60,000 nucleotides of DNA from Phoronis australis. Lineage: Eukaryota; Phoronida; Phoronidae. Positions 23,901-35,996 of the stretch are shown here, in pieces (positions within the stretch are counted from its first letter, which is position 1; each line of letters opens with the position of its first letter). Location of the stretch: the NCBI GenBank assembly GCA_002633005.1, contig NMRA01000018.1, positions 1,011,888 to 1,071,887 of the forward strand, read 5' to 3'. Both the position numbers and the translations under genes were made by a program. Under the pieces are notes generated by a model. That model made no database searches, was not told where the DNA came from, and saw only the letters and a program-made list of their open reading frames with translations.

Positions 23901-26870
23901 TGGATTTTTCAACTCTCGCCATCCCTGAACAAATGTTGAAAGACGTTGAAAAGAAACGAGAAAAGTTCTGCAAAAATCTAAACCCGGCCTTCGGAAAATG
24001 TGACGGTAGATTGCTTGGTGAGTAGCTCTACTCGAGTCAAACCCGCGGTGTGGCGTCTCCTAATTTTTATTCTGGTACGAAACTAAGAAATTCGCCACTC
24101 AATAGTCGGAATAAAACATTGAGTGATTTCATGATCCTTTTTAGGTATTTCATCAATGACTCCCAAAAGAGAGGGGCGTTTTTGTTGGGGACACGTATGT
24201 CGCCATCTCAAATGAATAGTTTGGCCGAGAGGATGGTAAATCGACTTCCTGGTATCGTCTCGGTTGGGTAGCTGGGCTTCCTGGTATTGAGTCGGATAGT
24301 AAATGAAGGAAGTGACGACCGGGAAAGACATTTCATCGGTACTGTCAAGGGTGTTCATTTTCTCGGTCGTCGTGGTATTACGTTGGTCAATTTTGGACGT
24401 GCGGCGTCCCCCCATTAAAAGGAGGAGAACCCCGTGTATCTCTTACTTCTGTTATTAGACACCCAATGCACGGTCGCTGAACCTTTCATTTGCAACTAAA
24501 ATGACATATCAACCAGCATACTATTACTTCGCTGTGAAAGTGTGCCAGGTGAAAAATGAGAACCAAACCGTAATAAAAAATGATGGTAGATTATTATTTC
24601 TTTCAGAATGTAATGTGGACGCTACCCATTCCGACATCTGTTACTATGGAAAATATCACCTGAACATGGATACGTGCCAATGTACTTGCGTAGGAAGTAT
24701 GGCGAACGCGGGGCCAAAGTGTGCGAAAAGTGAGGTTTTAATCCTACATTTATTAAAGCCACTATATACCTCGGCCGGTCCCCTGATCACCAAACTTTAT
24801 TTACCGCATTCCATGCTTGCAATAAACTTCGAAGTTTCACGCAAAGTGATTGGTCAATTTTGAATGGAATAAAATCTCGAGTAACTTTTGGTGGGTCCTG
24901 AGTGTAGAACCAGCCTTCTTTTCAGTCAAAGTCGTCGCATTCTTGTTCTTTGATTTTTTCATTACTGAATACAGCTGACTGCGACAGTGGCGATTTCACT
25001 GTCTGATGCCTGATGATATTTTAATTTTGAACGATAATTTTAAACTTATTATTTTTCTTAATTTAAATCTCCAGTTTTTTGCATTTTGTAATACTTGTTG
25101 TTGATATAACGCACCATTACTTGCAGACATTTTTGTGTCTATAGAAGCAAAATCGTTTAATTTTCACTGAGCCCGTTGATTCTTGAAAGACGACATCGGT
25201 ACACGCCCACGCTATGTACGCAAGAGCACTGAGCTCTCCAAAACTAATACTTATCATGCCAGGCGTGTGTAAAGCTTAGTATCTTGTTTTAATGTTTGAT
25301 TTAATATTTTAATAAGTGCAACTCTAGTTCCAAATATAAAAGAAATCCCACAAAACGTGACAACCATTGCCTCTGGTGAAAATCGTAAATGAAACTTTTA
25401 AACTTAAATTCTAAATCTCCGTGATTTTCTGGATGTGTGTTCCCTCGTGGGCATGAGCTTTTATGTGAAGCCACGACTCTATGACGGAATTTAGGTGCCC
25501 TCCACTCACTTGCACCTGAATCATTTGAGCGAAAGAAAATATTTTGAACAACATTTGAGTGTAGATGTAACGGTCCATTTTTAAATGTTTTTAATTTTAA
25601 ATAGGTCAGTTGACTAAAAATTACCAAATTATAGTAGAAGAACATGCCCACCCGGTTAACGACATGCACCACTGAATTGCATCCTGCAAGGGCCTAGTAA
25701 ATGAAGCCCCGGCGAAGATGTGCCTATTTCCGAAATACTAGAAATGTTAAAATACAATTCCACTACTGGGAGCATGGACCCAAATATGCGTGGTGTTTTG
25801 TTCAATTCCACGTTCTGTTCAAGCTGGTTGACCTGCTTTTTATTAATAAACTGATTTTGATTTAGACCACTCAACTTTATGGGGTTAGACTGAGCGATTT
25901 GTAGGCTTTGAAAGAACAGCGTTCCTTATTGATCGACGCCAGGCCTACGTTGAATCGTGACGGCTTGTCATTTTCAACCAATGTACAATTCAAGCTCAGA
26001 AATCACTTCCAATTTGAGATAGGAACAAACTGACCACTTTTATATATAATAAGTTTTTAATAGCAAGCAGAGAACGGGGAGGGAGGGTCTGGCACCTTGC
26101 CGCACCCTTTCTTGTCAAGTACAGTGTTGTCCGTTTCCCTTCAGTTCTTTGTGAAAACGACAAATCTAACAGAGACACCAGCTGTGGCAATGCTAAAAAG
26201 TGTGAGATGCAGGATACGGGGGCTCGAGGAATGTACGTGAGATACTGGGAGAAATGCCAAGCGCTCTGCAAGTAAGTGATGCGAACTCATAACTGTACAT
26301 GAATCTGGAGTGGAAACGATACCATGGCCTCGCCTTTAAATTCCAGCCACAACCCCCTCAACCCCGTGTAGTCCCGGGCCAACAGACACCAAACCCGCCC
26401 TATTCTCGGAGAGTACCGGATTCCTCACAGTTGCCGGGCATGAAATGTTTTGCTGAACGTGTGTTCGTTAGAGACACCGCAGGTTTCCTCTTGCTCTGCC
26501 TGCCCCGCGACTGGGGTTTGGGGGATAGAAAGCTGGTGGAATTTTGAGGTGTGGTCAGACATTGAACCGTTTTCAATCCCAGTGTACAAGCTGACAACAC
26601 AGCCCCACGTCTTAATGTATTACTTTTAGTAATTATTGGCTGGTTTGAACAGTTTGCCATCTGAAGTAAGTAGCCCTATAGCACAAAAGCAAGAGTGTTG
26701 GTGGGCCTAACTGGCCGAAATCACGATTTTTGACGTAGGGCCTACCTCAGTGTTTTTTTATACGCACTGTGCTTATTGATATCGACCTTCGGTTTGAACG
26801 ATCTACTTTATATGTGACAATGCATGGTCCTTGTTCTTTAAACAGACGCATCTCCAGGGGCAATTTTTAA
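17996..26870 (+). CDS. Secreted CAP-domain protein with Cys-rich ShK-like tail, seven exons
   Basis: Exons: 17996-18259, 19136-19339, 20695-20786, 23875-24017, 24607-24729, 26145-26271 and 26846-26870. Every junction is GT-AG and all phases agree (0,0,2,1,1,2), giving 325 residues. Exon 1 encodes a signal peptide (about 1-27, SRILLFFSTFFVLANA) and the CAP start (KRHNDIRS, 71-77). Exon 2 opens with RWDNQLAVMARGWASQC, the classic W-D-x-x-L-A...W-A-x-x-C block. Exon 3 gives HIGCAMAKC and VCVYGP, the CAP2-type end. The usual H-[YF]-T-Q-x-[VI]-W signature before this is replaced by MRKQITPMRTS, so its His and Trp are absent. Exon 5 carries six Cys in an EGF/hinge-like pattern. Exon 6 resembles an ShKT domain but has only five Cys. 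The short last exon is the least certain; exon 6 would otherwise stop at once. AATAAA near 27172 may be the polyA signal. Extracellular; function inferred only from family. Confidence 0.85.
19712..20232. mobile_element. 521-bp inverted-repeat element in CAP intron 2
   Basis: Outer arms are CACATCATGTGACCTAATGTA on the left (read in two parts, CACATCATGTGA and CCTAATGTA) and its complement TACATTAGGTCACGTGATGTG, slightly diverged, on the right. Inner blocks TGCTTAATCTCAAGAT and GCGTGAACTTGGAAT also recur inverted, so the arms are over 100 bp. No coding capacity. The superfamily was not determined because no clear target duplication is visible. Confidence 0.6.
20787..23874. other. CAP intron 3, no further feature seen
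   Basis: A 3.1-kb intron. Open frames at 22.1-22.5 and 23.3-23.7 kb overlap on opposite strands and show no family resemblance. Confidence 0.5.
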
Positions 26871-26940
26871 CACGTGGCCAGGTAAATTGTCCTGGTAATA
26901 GAATTAATTTTATTGCAAGAGCAGAGGATGAAAAAACGTC

Positions 26941-26944
26941 TCTG

Positions 26945-26980
<36 letters not shown>
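26941..26980. repeat. (CT)n microsatellite
   Basis: An almost pure run of CT dinucleotides just after the CAP gene's predicted stop, within its likely 3' UTR. Confidence 0.9.
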
Positions 26981-26982
<2 letters not shown>

Positions 26983-27179
26983 ATCTGCACATTCTTTGCA
27001 TTACAGTACACATTTCAAGCAAGTCAACTGTGGACAGTGAAAGACCTTGAGTGAAACGCAATTTTAAAGGCAACGATGCAAATCAAACAAACTGCCGGAC
27101 ACCGGAAAAATAGGTTGCGGTTTGAGTAGCAGTACTACCAGTGTACATGTACCTCATTTTGTTGTTCGTCAATAATAAA

Positions 27180-28151
27180 CCCGAACGCATCTTAACAATT
27201 GGCTTAATATCTATATACGGGATTTTAAGTCTGGGATACGAAGTCTTTATGTATCTTTGAACTATAGTGATAATAAAAACTTACATACACTTCATAATTT
27301 TTTTTAATAAGGGTGTTACATCTCAACCGGGTAATAGACAACTAGTGTATGTCATTTAAGCTATGACGTACAGTTTACGTGGCCGTGTGTCAACCGTGGT
27401 TGTGTTATAGGGGTTCCTGTTCCACCTACCTTTTTACCAAGTTTGGGCTTTGCACAACTGGTAAGCAAATGTGTCGCGAAAAAACCGGTCTGAGTCACTT
27501 TTTAGCGAAAGCTGCACTGGGTAAAGAAGATACTTCGACGATGCAACGTGTCCAACCGTCGCGCGAACGATGACATGACTAGATCTTGTGAATGGCAATT
27601 GTGATGTTGCCAACGTCTCTAATGGCCTAGTGATACACGACTTTCAACTAAGACCACCTGCTCAATGAGTTGCGAAAACTCAGTTGTCAAAATCAGGTCA
27701 AACAGGATGGCAAGATTTAAATTTAGTTGGTAATATTTGTAAGACTGAGATCGTCCCCACGCGGGACTGGAAATTTGCGAGTTTCAAGTAAAAAGTGGGG
27801 ACATGCATCAGTAGAAAACGTCGAAATGCAACCAGGAGATGCGAACTTATCCTTCTGTTACAACTGAGACCACAGACGGAGGAGACGCATGTGACGATTC
27901 TGTCTGGTCAATGGGAGGGGTGCGCGGGCGCCGAACATAATGGAATGGCGCCTCGTTATCACAAAAAGGCGTTCTAACTGAGGAGGCATGAACTTGACGT
28001 GTGGCTCACACAGTCGGATTTTTTGCGGTTGCATTCATTCCAGACCTTCGAAATAGCATGTTCCAATTAAATTTCTAACAATTAAGTGTCGCACATCGTC
28101 TATGGGGAACTTTGCACAGAGTCCTCTCAGCCCTGAACTTTATAGAAGAGG
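27180..28151. other. Intergenic, no gene seen
   Basis: Only short unconvincing open frames. It leads into the first assembly-associated duplication. Confidence 0.45.
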
Positions 28152-29436
28152 TTCATGGTTTTATTTCAATTTACCTGAGTAATAAGACAACAATCTCGAA
28201 TTTTAACAAGAGCACAAGTCACTCGATCTCGTGTTGTTCACTTTATAATGAAATAATTGTAATCCGATATCCAAGCCTTGCTCCTCAAATAGATTCCAAG
28301 CAGCTCCTCTAGCACGTTCTCAAATGACAAAATTATATGACAATTACACCGGTGACAACCCCATAATAGGCCACCAGTGACACACGGCTACATCGTAATG
28401 TACACGATGACGTCAAACGGAAATGGACGAACTTTTGTATCGAATAAGCATGAATATTAATCTGAATTATGTTACGTAAATCCGTTAAACGCATATACAA
28501 TCAGGATTGCGCTTGTCAAAGTTTCTTTTATGTTGCTACAATTTCAATAAAAACTGAGGCGGATCCCTGGGATTTACTACAGTACACTTACCTAATTAGG
28601 ACAGATCCATGTATGAAAAAAACAAGATTGATCCACAGCACATAAAAAACAAGACACTGGCAGGTCCCGCAGGTGACAGACATCTGCTTCAGTATCTTTT
28701 CCGATGATTACGAACAATGATCCGCCATACCGTAAAGCGGAATTGGCTGTTCATNATGGTTTTATTTCAATTTACCTGAGTAATAAGACAACAATCTCGA
28801 ATTTTAACAAGAGCACAAGTCACTCGATCTCGTGTTGTTCACTTTATAATGAAATAATTGTAATCCGATATCGGCATTGCCAGTCTAAGTTAAATCCAAG
28901 CCTTGCTCCTCAAATAGATTCCAAGCAGCTCCTCTAGCACGTTCTCAAATGACAAAATTATATGACAATTACACCCGTGACAACCCCATAATAGGCCACC
29001 AGTGACACACGGCTACATGGAATTATAGTCTTGACTTCACTTTGAGACAATATTTTGGCCTATTACGCACTATGTTCGTAATGTACACGATGACGTCAAA
29101 CGGTAATGGACGAACTTTGTATCGAATAAGCACGAATATTAATCTGAATTATGTTACGTAAATCCGTTAAACGCATATACAATCAGGATTGCGACTGTCA
29201 AAGTTTCTTTTACGTTGCTACAATTTCATTAAAAACTGAGGCGGATCCCTGGGATTTACTACAGTACACTGACCTAATTAGGACAGATCCATGTATGAAA
29301 AAAACAAGATTGATCCACAGCACATAGAAAACAAGACACTGGCAGGTCCCGCAGGTGACAGACATCTGCTTCAGTATCTTTTCCGATGATTACGAACAAT
29401 GATCCGCCATACCGTAAAGCGGAATTGGCTGTTCAT
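28152..29436. repeat. Direct duplication across an N: 28152-28754 and 28756-29436
   Basis: The left copy ends exactly at the single N (28755) and the right copy begins immediately after it with the same ATGGTTTTATTTCAATTT. They differ by scattered SNPs and by two insertions in the right copy (near 28872 and 29020). This is what two alleles of one region look like when a scaffolder joins overlapping contigs without merging them. Confidence 0.85.
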
Positions 29437-30300
29437 GCGTTAAACGTTCACTAATTGCTCACTCACAACAGATCACCCTGATGTCAAGGTGAAATAGCAA
29501 TCTCAATCTGCCAATTCTGAGTTTTTCGATACTTGTTTTTCCCACACGACGATGTACCCTACAATGGTTATAAGGATATCTCAAAATTCACAAAATTTGT
29601 CCATTTTTACAATATTTCACGTCGGCCCTATGTCTAGCAAAATACCTTATCTTCATTCTCGCTGAACTTCAAATACGAAATACATACGATGTAGCCAGAA
29701 AAAAAGATTTAGCAGAACCGGTTTGGAACCACACCGTCCCGTGGAAATTTGTTTACTGTGCATCCGAGGTCAGTTACAGGACTGTCACTCAAGTAGAACC
29801 TCCCGCTAGGTACAGAGCAGCTTCGTTTGTATACCCTCATCGGTGTCCTTTTATTCAACGGTTCGCCATATTGAGTTAACGAGGACAGGTGCCGGGGAAA
29901 ACATAGCCAAAACGTTGTTTTGATCCTGAGGGAGTTGAGCGTCTACAGGCATACGACCGTCTGAGAATAAATGCTCCGAGTCCGGCGCCTCACTGACGCC
30001 TCTGTGACTCTGTGGTCGTGACGAAAACAGCAAGTTGTGAAAAGAGATAAATTTTTCACCCAAATTCCTTATTTCTATAGGTAATCTGACATTTCGCTGT
30101 TTTGATCTCATGCTAGACTCGGTTCCTGTTATCCATTTCTTACTTGGTTTCGTATCAGTCCCCCGGCTCGTGGCCGTGCATAAAATCGTGAACTGTTGTC
30201 CTACTTATAAATCAACGGTTTACTGACCAGTAACTATGGCCAGGCAAGCAGAACTTGATTTCGATTACATGTTTTAGAAAATTCTTAGTCACTCCACGCT
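29437..30300. other. Intergenic, no supported gene
   Basis: A minus-strand frame of 86 codons (30111-29851) starts with MRSKQRNVRLPIEIRN but has no recognised domain and no partner exons. Confidence 0.4.
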
Positions 30301-30318
30301 ATATAATGGTTGGTTGTG

Positions 30319-30455
30319 AATTTCCTATAGGGAATCCTATAGGAATTCCTATAGGGTTTCCTATAGGAATCAAATTGGATTTTGGCCCTATATCTCATGG
30401 TAGGATTCCTATAGGATTTCCTATTGGACCTTATGGGATTTCCTATTGGATCCAA
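30319..30455. repeat. Short-period repeat of the palindrome CCTATAGG
   Basis: About ten irregular units of roughly 9-16 bp are built on TTCCTATAGG, TCCTATAGGA and the variant TTCCTATTGG. Each perfect core is an 8-bp palindrome, so both strands carry the same dense motif. Read in one frame it gives repeated Ile-Gly-Phe-Pro, but there is no sign of a gene. Confidence 0.8.
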
Positions 30456-30475
30456 AGAACTTTAGACCTGCCTCC

Positions 30476-30615
30476 CGTTCAGTAACGCTAGGACCTCGCT
30501 AAAAAGAAAGACTTCGTGGGATTACGTGAGTATTGCCATGTATTTTGAATGACAACGCATGACTTTGGTTAGATTTTAGCTAGGTCCTAGCGTAATTCCT
30601 AGTGTTACTGAACGC
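30476..30615. mobile_element. 140-bp TIR element (MITE), family reference copy
   Basis: Left end CGTTCAGTAACGCTAGGACCT and the right end (inverted, TAGCGTAATTCC then TAGTGTTACTGAACG) form inverted repeats. Related diverged sequences occur at 43470-43567 and 46530-46665, sharing AGATTACGCGAGATATT-like internal text. Confidence 0.6.
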
Positions 30616-31048
30616 ACGGCTCTGGAATGCCAACTTCGATCTTGCGCTGCTGAGGTCAGCGCCGAGCACGAGTGGGATTTGCATTTGTTAGTGTTAGTTC
30701 TTGCTACAGAATGTAAGGCTTGGGGTAGAGTGTTTGTCAGTAGAATTTAGTTTAGAATTGTTATCACCATCTATGTCTTTGGAATATTTTTGGATCTCAG
30801 TAATAGTCCCATAAGCATTGTCAAAGGATCATCTGCTTGCGATTCCGCGGGAAGCCGGCTGTGGGTAATACCACTGCCTAGCTGCCAACGTAAAGTCATC
30901 CAGACGTATTACAGTAACTAAAGCTTACAGTTTTCTTAAAATATGTCACATGATCAAATACTACCGGAGCTCTACCGATACCAAAATAATTCACCTACAT
31001 TTGCAGCTCCTCACTTTTTCAACCGAATTGCACAAAACAAGTAAAAGA
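30616..31048. other. Intergenic, no gene seen
   Basis: No recognisable feature on either strand. Confidence 0.45.
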
Positions 31049-32924
31049 CAAATAATTCACTTAATAAATAATTATCATTTCGCATAACTTACAGGTGTAA
31101 AGCTTCATTTAATTCTAAAAAACGAGTGTTAACAAAATACGAAAAATGGCAACATAAAAAAGGAAATGAACCAGAGGGGTTGTATAAATAACCAAATCAG
31201 CAGTGAAATACTTTCAGGGATATAAAAGATTGTTACATAAGACACACATTTTAGAATGTGGATTCCTCACAGTTTCTGTGAAGTATTTAGTCAGGCATTA
31301 ATCCAAACGTTTATATCTTTATACATTAATTGGATCTTTGGTGCCGTTGTAAAACAATAACATTCTTCTGTAAAATTTTAGGATGACATTTACAAAAGTG
31401 GTAAACTAAATATATTGCAGATAAGGGTTATTTTGAAAACTATTGCATAATTATTTGTTCAGAACACAATTGAGAATGAAAAATACTCAGTGGAGAACTG
31501 GACGGAAAGGTGGGACTCCCGGACACTAGAAAACAGGACAAAGGTGTTCAGTTGATCTAAACGCGCCCATCGGGTATTTTTTTGTTTCTCAGTCGAATGG
31601 AAAATTCCGGGTGCCCTCAAAACCCATGAAACGTACCGTTTCAATAGAACGCAACCCGGGAAAATAGAGCTATGTTGCATGGTAAATGTCAATTTCTCCA
31701 TTTGTCAAAAAGGCGGGATGGTGACGAGGCAGGATTGTCAGGAAAAATCAAAAAAGTCGGAGATGATGAGTCCACCAAGAGCGGGCAATTGAAGTACAAT
31801 GTAAGCTAATATAAGCATTGGCTTGCATTCTTTTGGTATACTAGTTAAATACTACAAATAACATTTTTCTGCCTTCAGCACGCAAGGCACACGGCCACAC
31901 GGCCCGCACACACGCACACGCACACGCACACGCACACGCACACACACATGAACACACAGACTTTACATGGGTGGTGCACCATAAGGGACTGGGCGGGCTN
32001 ACAAATAATTCACTTAATAAATAATTATCATTTCGCATAACTTACAGGTGTAAAGCTTCACTTAATTCTAAAAAACGAGTGTTAACAAAATACGAAAAAT
32101 AATCTAGTGCAATGGCAACTTAAAAAAGGAAATGAACCAGAGAGGTTGTATAAATAACCAAATGAGCAGTGAAATACTTTCAGTGATATAAAAGATTGTT
32201 ACATAAGACACACATTTTAGAATGTGGATTCCTCACAGTTGCTGTGAAGTATTTAGTCAGGCATTAATCCAAACTTTTATATCTTTATACATTAATTGGA
32301 TCTTTGGTGCCGTTGTAAAACAATAACATTCTTCTGTAAAATTTTAGGATGACATTTACAAAAGTGGTAAACTAAATATATTGCAGATAAGGGTTATTTT
32401 GAAAACTTTTGCATAATTAATTGTTCAGAACACAATTGAGAATGAAAAATACTGGAGAACTGGACTGAAAAGTGGAACTCCCGGACACTAGAAAACAGGA
32501 CAAAGGTGTTCAGTTGATCTAAACGCGCCCTTCGGGTATTTTTTTGTTTCTCAGTCGAATGGAAAATTCCGGGTGCCCTCAAAACCCATGAAACGTACCG
32601 TTTTCTTCTTTTCAATAGAACGGGAAAATAGAGCTATGTTGCATGGTAAATGTCAATTTCTCCATTTGTCAAAAAGGCGGGATGGTGACGAGGCAGGATT
32701 GTGGAAAAAATCAAAAAAGTCGGAGATGATGAGTCCACCAAGAGCGGGCAAGTACAATGTAAGCTAATATAAGCATTGGCTTGCATTCTTTTGGTATACT
32801 AGTTAAATACTACAAATAACATTTTTCTGCCTTCAGCACGCAAGGCACACGGCCACACGGCCCGCACACACGCACACGCACACGCACACGCACACGCACA
32901 CACACATGAACACACAGACTTTAC
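31049..32924. repeat. Direct duplication across an N: 31049-31965 and 32001-32924
   Basis: Copy two is bounded on both sides by single Ns (32000 and 32925). Copy one is followed by 34 unique bases before the first N. Both end in the same CA/CGCACA microsatellite (about 31905-31947 and 32864-32906). Differences are SNPs and indels of a few bases, as between alleles. The assembly probably holds the same locus twice. Confidence 0.85.
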
Positions 32925-32925
32925 N

Positions 32926-33683
32926 CTTTTTTCAGTGCTGCGCCGCCCCATGCTTTATATACTATCAGATGCAATTAAATACTCAAATGTTACCTTAAGG
33001 CACAACTGTTAGAAGGGCCTTAACTTTTTATTTATCCTGCAAAACAAACACTAAGAAACCAAACGTGGCGTAAAATACTGTAAAACGATGTTCACCCAGT
33101 CCAATGTAGGGGCCTAGTGTGACAGCTCGTTTGTCCCAATCGGGAGCTAAAAATATATCAGAGTCAAGACTACTTCCGGCATCCAGCCTAGTGAGACACA
33201 ACTACATGCATAAAAAAGAACGCGTTTTCACTGACACGGCGGGGTGAGCTAAGGACCGTTAGCTGCTAAGGTCAATAGCGAGGGCAGCCCTACTTCATTT
33301 GTCGTTTTTGAAGGGTCATTTCCCGAACTTCCGCCCAAGGACCTATGTTTGTAATCTTCCATCAAAATAAAAATGTTGATTTCTAGGTTTGGAGCACAGA
33401 AATCGACTAGATTCAATTTCTATGATTCCGTCGGACGGCAAGAGTTTCAGTTCCCCGGCCATTGCTCAATGTTATGATGATCCCGCTAAAATACACCACC
33501 GACTCTTACACTGAAATAAACAGAGCTGTATTGATAAAGAAGAGCCAATATCAGTAGAACTTGTAACGTAAACGGCTAGCCGAAACTTTTGGCCTTTGTA
33601 TGAATATTAGGTAGAATTTACCGATCTTAATTTGATTTTATTCGAAATATTTCGATACACAAACAGGATATCATAGATAGCGC
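32926..33683. other. Intergenic, no gene seen
   Basis: Contains no recognisable coding or repeat structure. Confidence 0.45.
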
Positions 33684-34680
33684 CATTTTTAAGTTGAGGA
33701 TTGTTGACGACGCAAACTTAATGAAAGGTAGGCTACAGTTCTGAGTTGCGCATGGTATTTTGCGTAAAGGCTTCGTAAATTTGCAATGCATGTTGCGCGT
33801 ACTGCACGCATACAAAGTAAAAATCGAACCCCATTCAGGGCTCGACGCTATTAAAATCGCCAGGTCGCATTTTGCGACCTAGCCTCCTAGCCAAAATCAT
33901 GTCCTATTTTCAAAATCCAGCTCGCATTCATAAATGCCAGGTAGCAAAATTTTCTCGCCATTTTTCCCCGCCAAAATGATTTTTTATATCATCGACAAAA
34001 TGTTTAGATTATGCTCTTACCTGCAGCGCTAAATACTCACAAATTTCAGATCGCAAAATTGACTTCATTCATGCAGGTACGGCGTTCTTCACGACCGCCA
34101 TTGAAAGGCTCTAGAGCGCAAGGCAAGTTGCCGACGTGAAAGTTGAATCAGTGCTATCTAACTGACACGTGCATTCGAGTANCATTTTTAAGTTGAGGAT
34201 TGTTGACGACGCAAACTGAATGAAAGGTAGGCTACAGTTCTGAGTTGCGCATGGTATTTTGCGTAAAGGCTTCGTAAATTTTCAATGCATGTTGCGCGTA
34301 CTGCACGCATACAAAGTAAAAATTGAACCCCATTCAGGGCTCGACGCTATTAAAATCGCCAGGTCGCATTTTGCGACCTAGCCAAAATCCCATGGCATGT
34401 CCCATTTTCAAAATCCAGCTCGCATTCATAAATGCCAGGTCGCAAAATTTTCTCGCCATTTTTCCCCGCCAAAATGATTTTTTATATCATCGACAAAATG
34501 TTTAGATTATGCTTTTACCTGCAGCGCTAAATACTCACAAATTTCAGATCGCAAAATTGACTTCATTCATGCAGGTACGGCGTTCTTCACGACCGCCATT
34601 GAAAGGCTCTAGAGCGCAAGGCAAGTTGCCGACGTGAAAGTTGAATCAGTGCTATCTAACTGACACGTGCATTCGAGTAG
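33684..34680. repeat. Direct duplication across an N: 33684-34181 and 34183-34680
   Basis: Each copy is 498 positions long and they are nearly identical; the first stops at the N at 34182. Both contain the left end of the hAT-like element (at 33836 and 34335), which confirms that the duplication is of the locus and not a second transposition. Confidence 0.9.
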
Positions 34681-35991
34681 CTAAATTTTCTACGTGAAAA
34701 GGAAGAAAATGCCCGTTGAAAAAGTATTTTGCTAGGTCTGATCTGCTACTGGCTTTCATCAAAGTCATTAAACAACCAAAATCACTCGGAGTTCAAATTC
34801 TCTCCACTGTTTGTTCGCAGCCCAAATTTTGCCATTTAACTCGATGTTTGAAAAACATCAGTCGAAAAAATCCGTGAAACGATGCACTAACCGAATGACC
34901 TATTTGGATGCTCGGGAACAGTTCAGTCATCAGTGCAAATTTCACAACAAAAATGTGGTACTTGTGCTATTTACGTACTCAACAATTAGTTTTCCATGAA
35001 ATCAATAGCCTTGAAATAATTCCCGACTCCTTGCGCGCGGGTTTCCATGGGGTATTGGTGAGTTTGCTCCTCAATACCTTCCAAGTACAGGAAAAATAGA
35101 TGAGTCACAAAACGATACGCATGTCAGTAGTGATAACTTTCTTTCGGAGGTATAAAACAAAGCCAAATTGGGCCCAAGCCCCTCCCTGGTAAAATGAGAG
35201 TGACACACCGTATAGGCTGCATGTTAATTTTAAACAACGCGCGGTCGTTTGTAGTGTGCTATGATGGGCGCTAGCCTGAACCGTGGGTGCTTAATTGGAA
35301 ATTCTCAAAAGTTGAGGGGGAACGCTTAGTAGATCAGTGAGCGCTTATGAAACACTTCAAGGGTAGGGAGTGGACTTGTGCGTGAGCATTAGTCGTTAAC
35401 CTGATCAAGTGTTTGCGATGATAAGATATTAAAAGACTGCAACGTTCAGAAACGTTATAATAATACGATGTTGCGAAGTAAACTCCATCTACTAGGGGTG
35501 ACTTTCTGGATATCGTTACCACCTAAATAAACGTATTTGTCCACCACAAAGTTTGGTAAGTTGATTGCTTAAGAATTCGAAGAAACGCCGCTGTTTTGTG
35601 ACGTTTTTTCACGTGTTGTGCAGTGGCAGAAATTTTCTTCGGCTAATCCGGAAACTTGCAAAATTGGCCGAAAATGTTAGCCAATGAAACGCGTCAAAGA
35701 TCGATTCTTCATATCTCATATTTACGTGACTTGCTTACAAGTCATCGGGAGGGCTGTTCTCGGTGAGTGTTCGTTTGAACTTGGATTTGGTAACAACAAA
35801 ATAACGTTCGGATTAACAAGAGTTGCTTTATATTTGCCAGGTATCTGCCGGGAAGTGTAAAAACTCAGCTCGCATTCGTTGGAAATTCCAGGTCGCATTT
35901 TGCGACTTGATATGAGATGACAAAAATCTCAGCTCGCATTTCCAAATTTCAGGTCGCAAATGCGACCTGCAGCTCGTTATGTCGAGCCCTG
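34335..35991 (+). mobile_element. Non-autonomous hAT-like element with 5-bp target duplication
   Basis: Ends are CAGGGCTCGACGCTATT on the left and GTTATGTCGAGCCCTG on the right (11-bp perfect terminal inverted repeat CAGGGCTCGAC). The flanks repeat CCATT exactly (34330-34334 and 35992-35996). Near both ends the palindrome AGGTCGCATTTTGCGACCT and the motif AGCTCGCATT recur several times and may be transposase-binding sites. No transposase frame is present. CAG-type ends fit hAT elements; the usual hAT duplication is 8 bp, so the 5-bp length points to a divergent group. A longer inverted copy lies at 54515-56940. Confidence 0.75.
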
Positions 35992-35996
35992 CCATT

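Noticed and set aside
29851-30111. 86-codon minus-strand gene
   Set aside because: No recognised domain, no flanking splice signals, and its surroundings are repeat-rich.
28152-34680. Biological tandem duplications or a CRISPR-like arrangement
   Set aside because: The repeats are hundreds of bases long, each ends at an N, and the copies differ like alleles.
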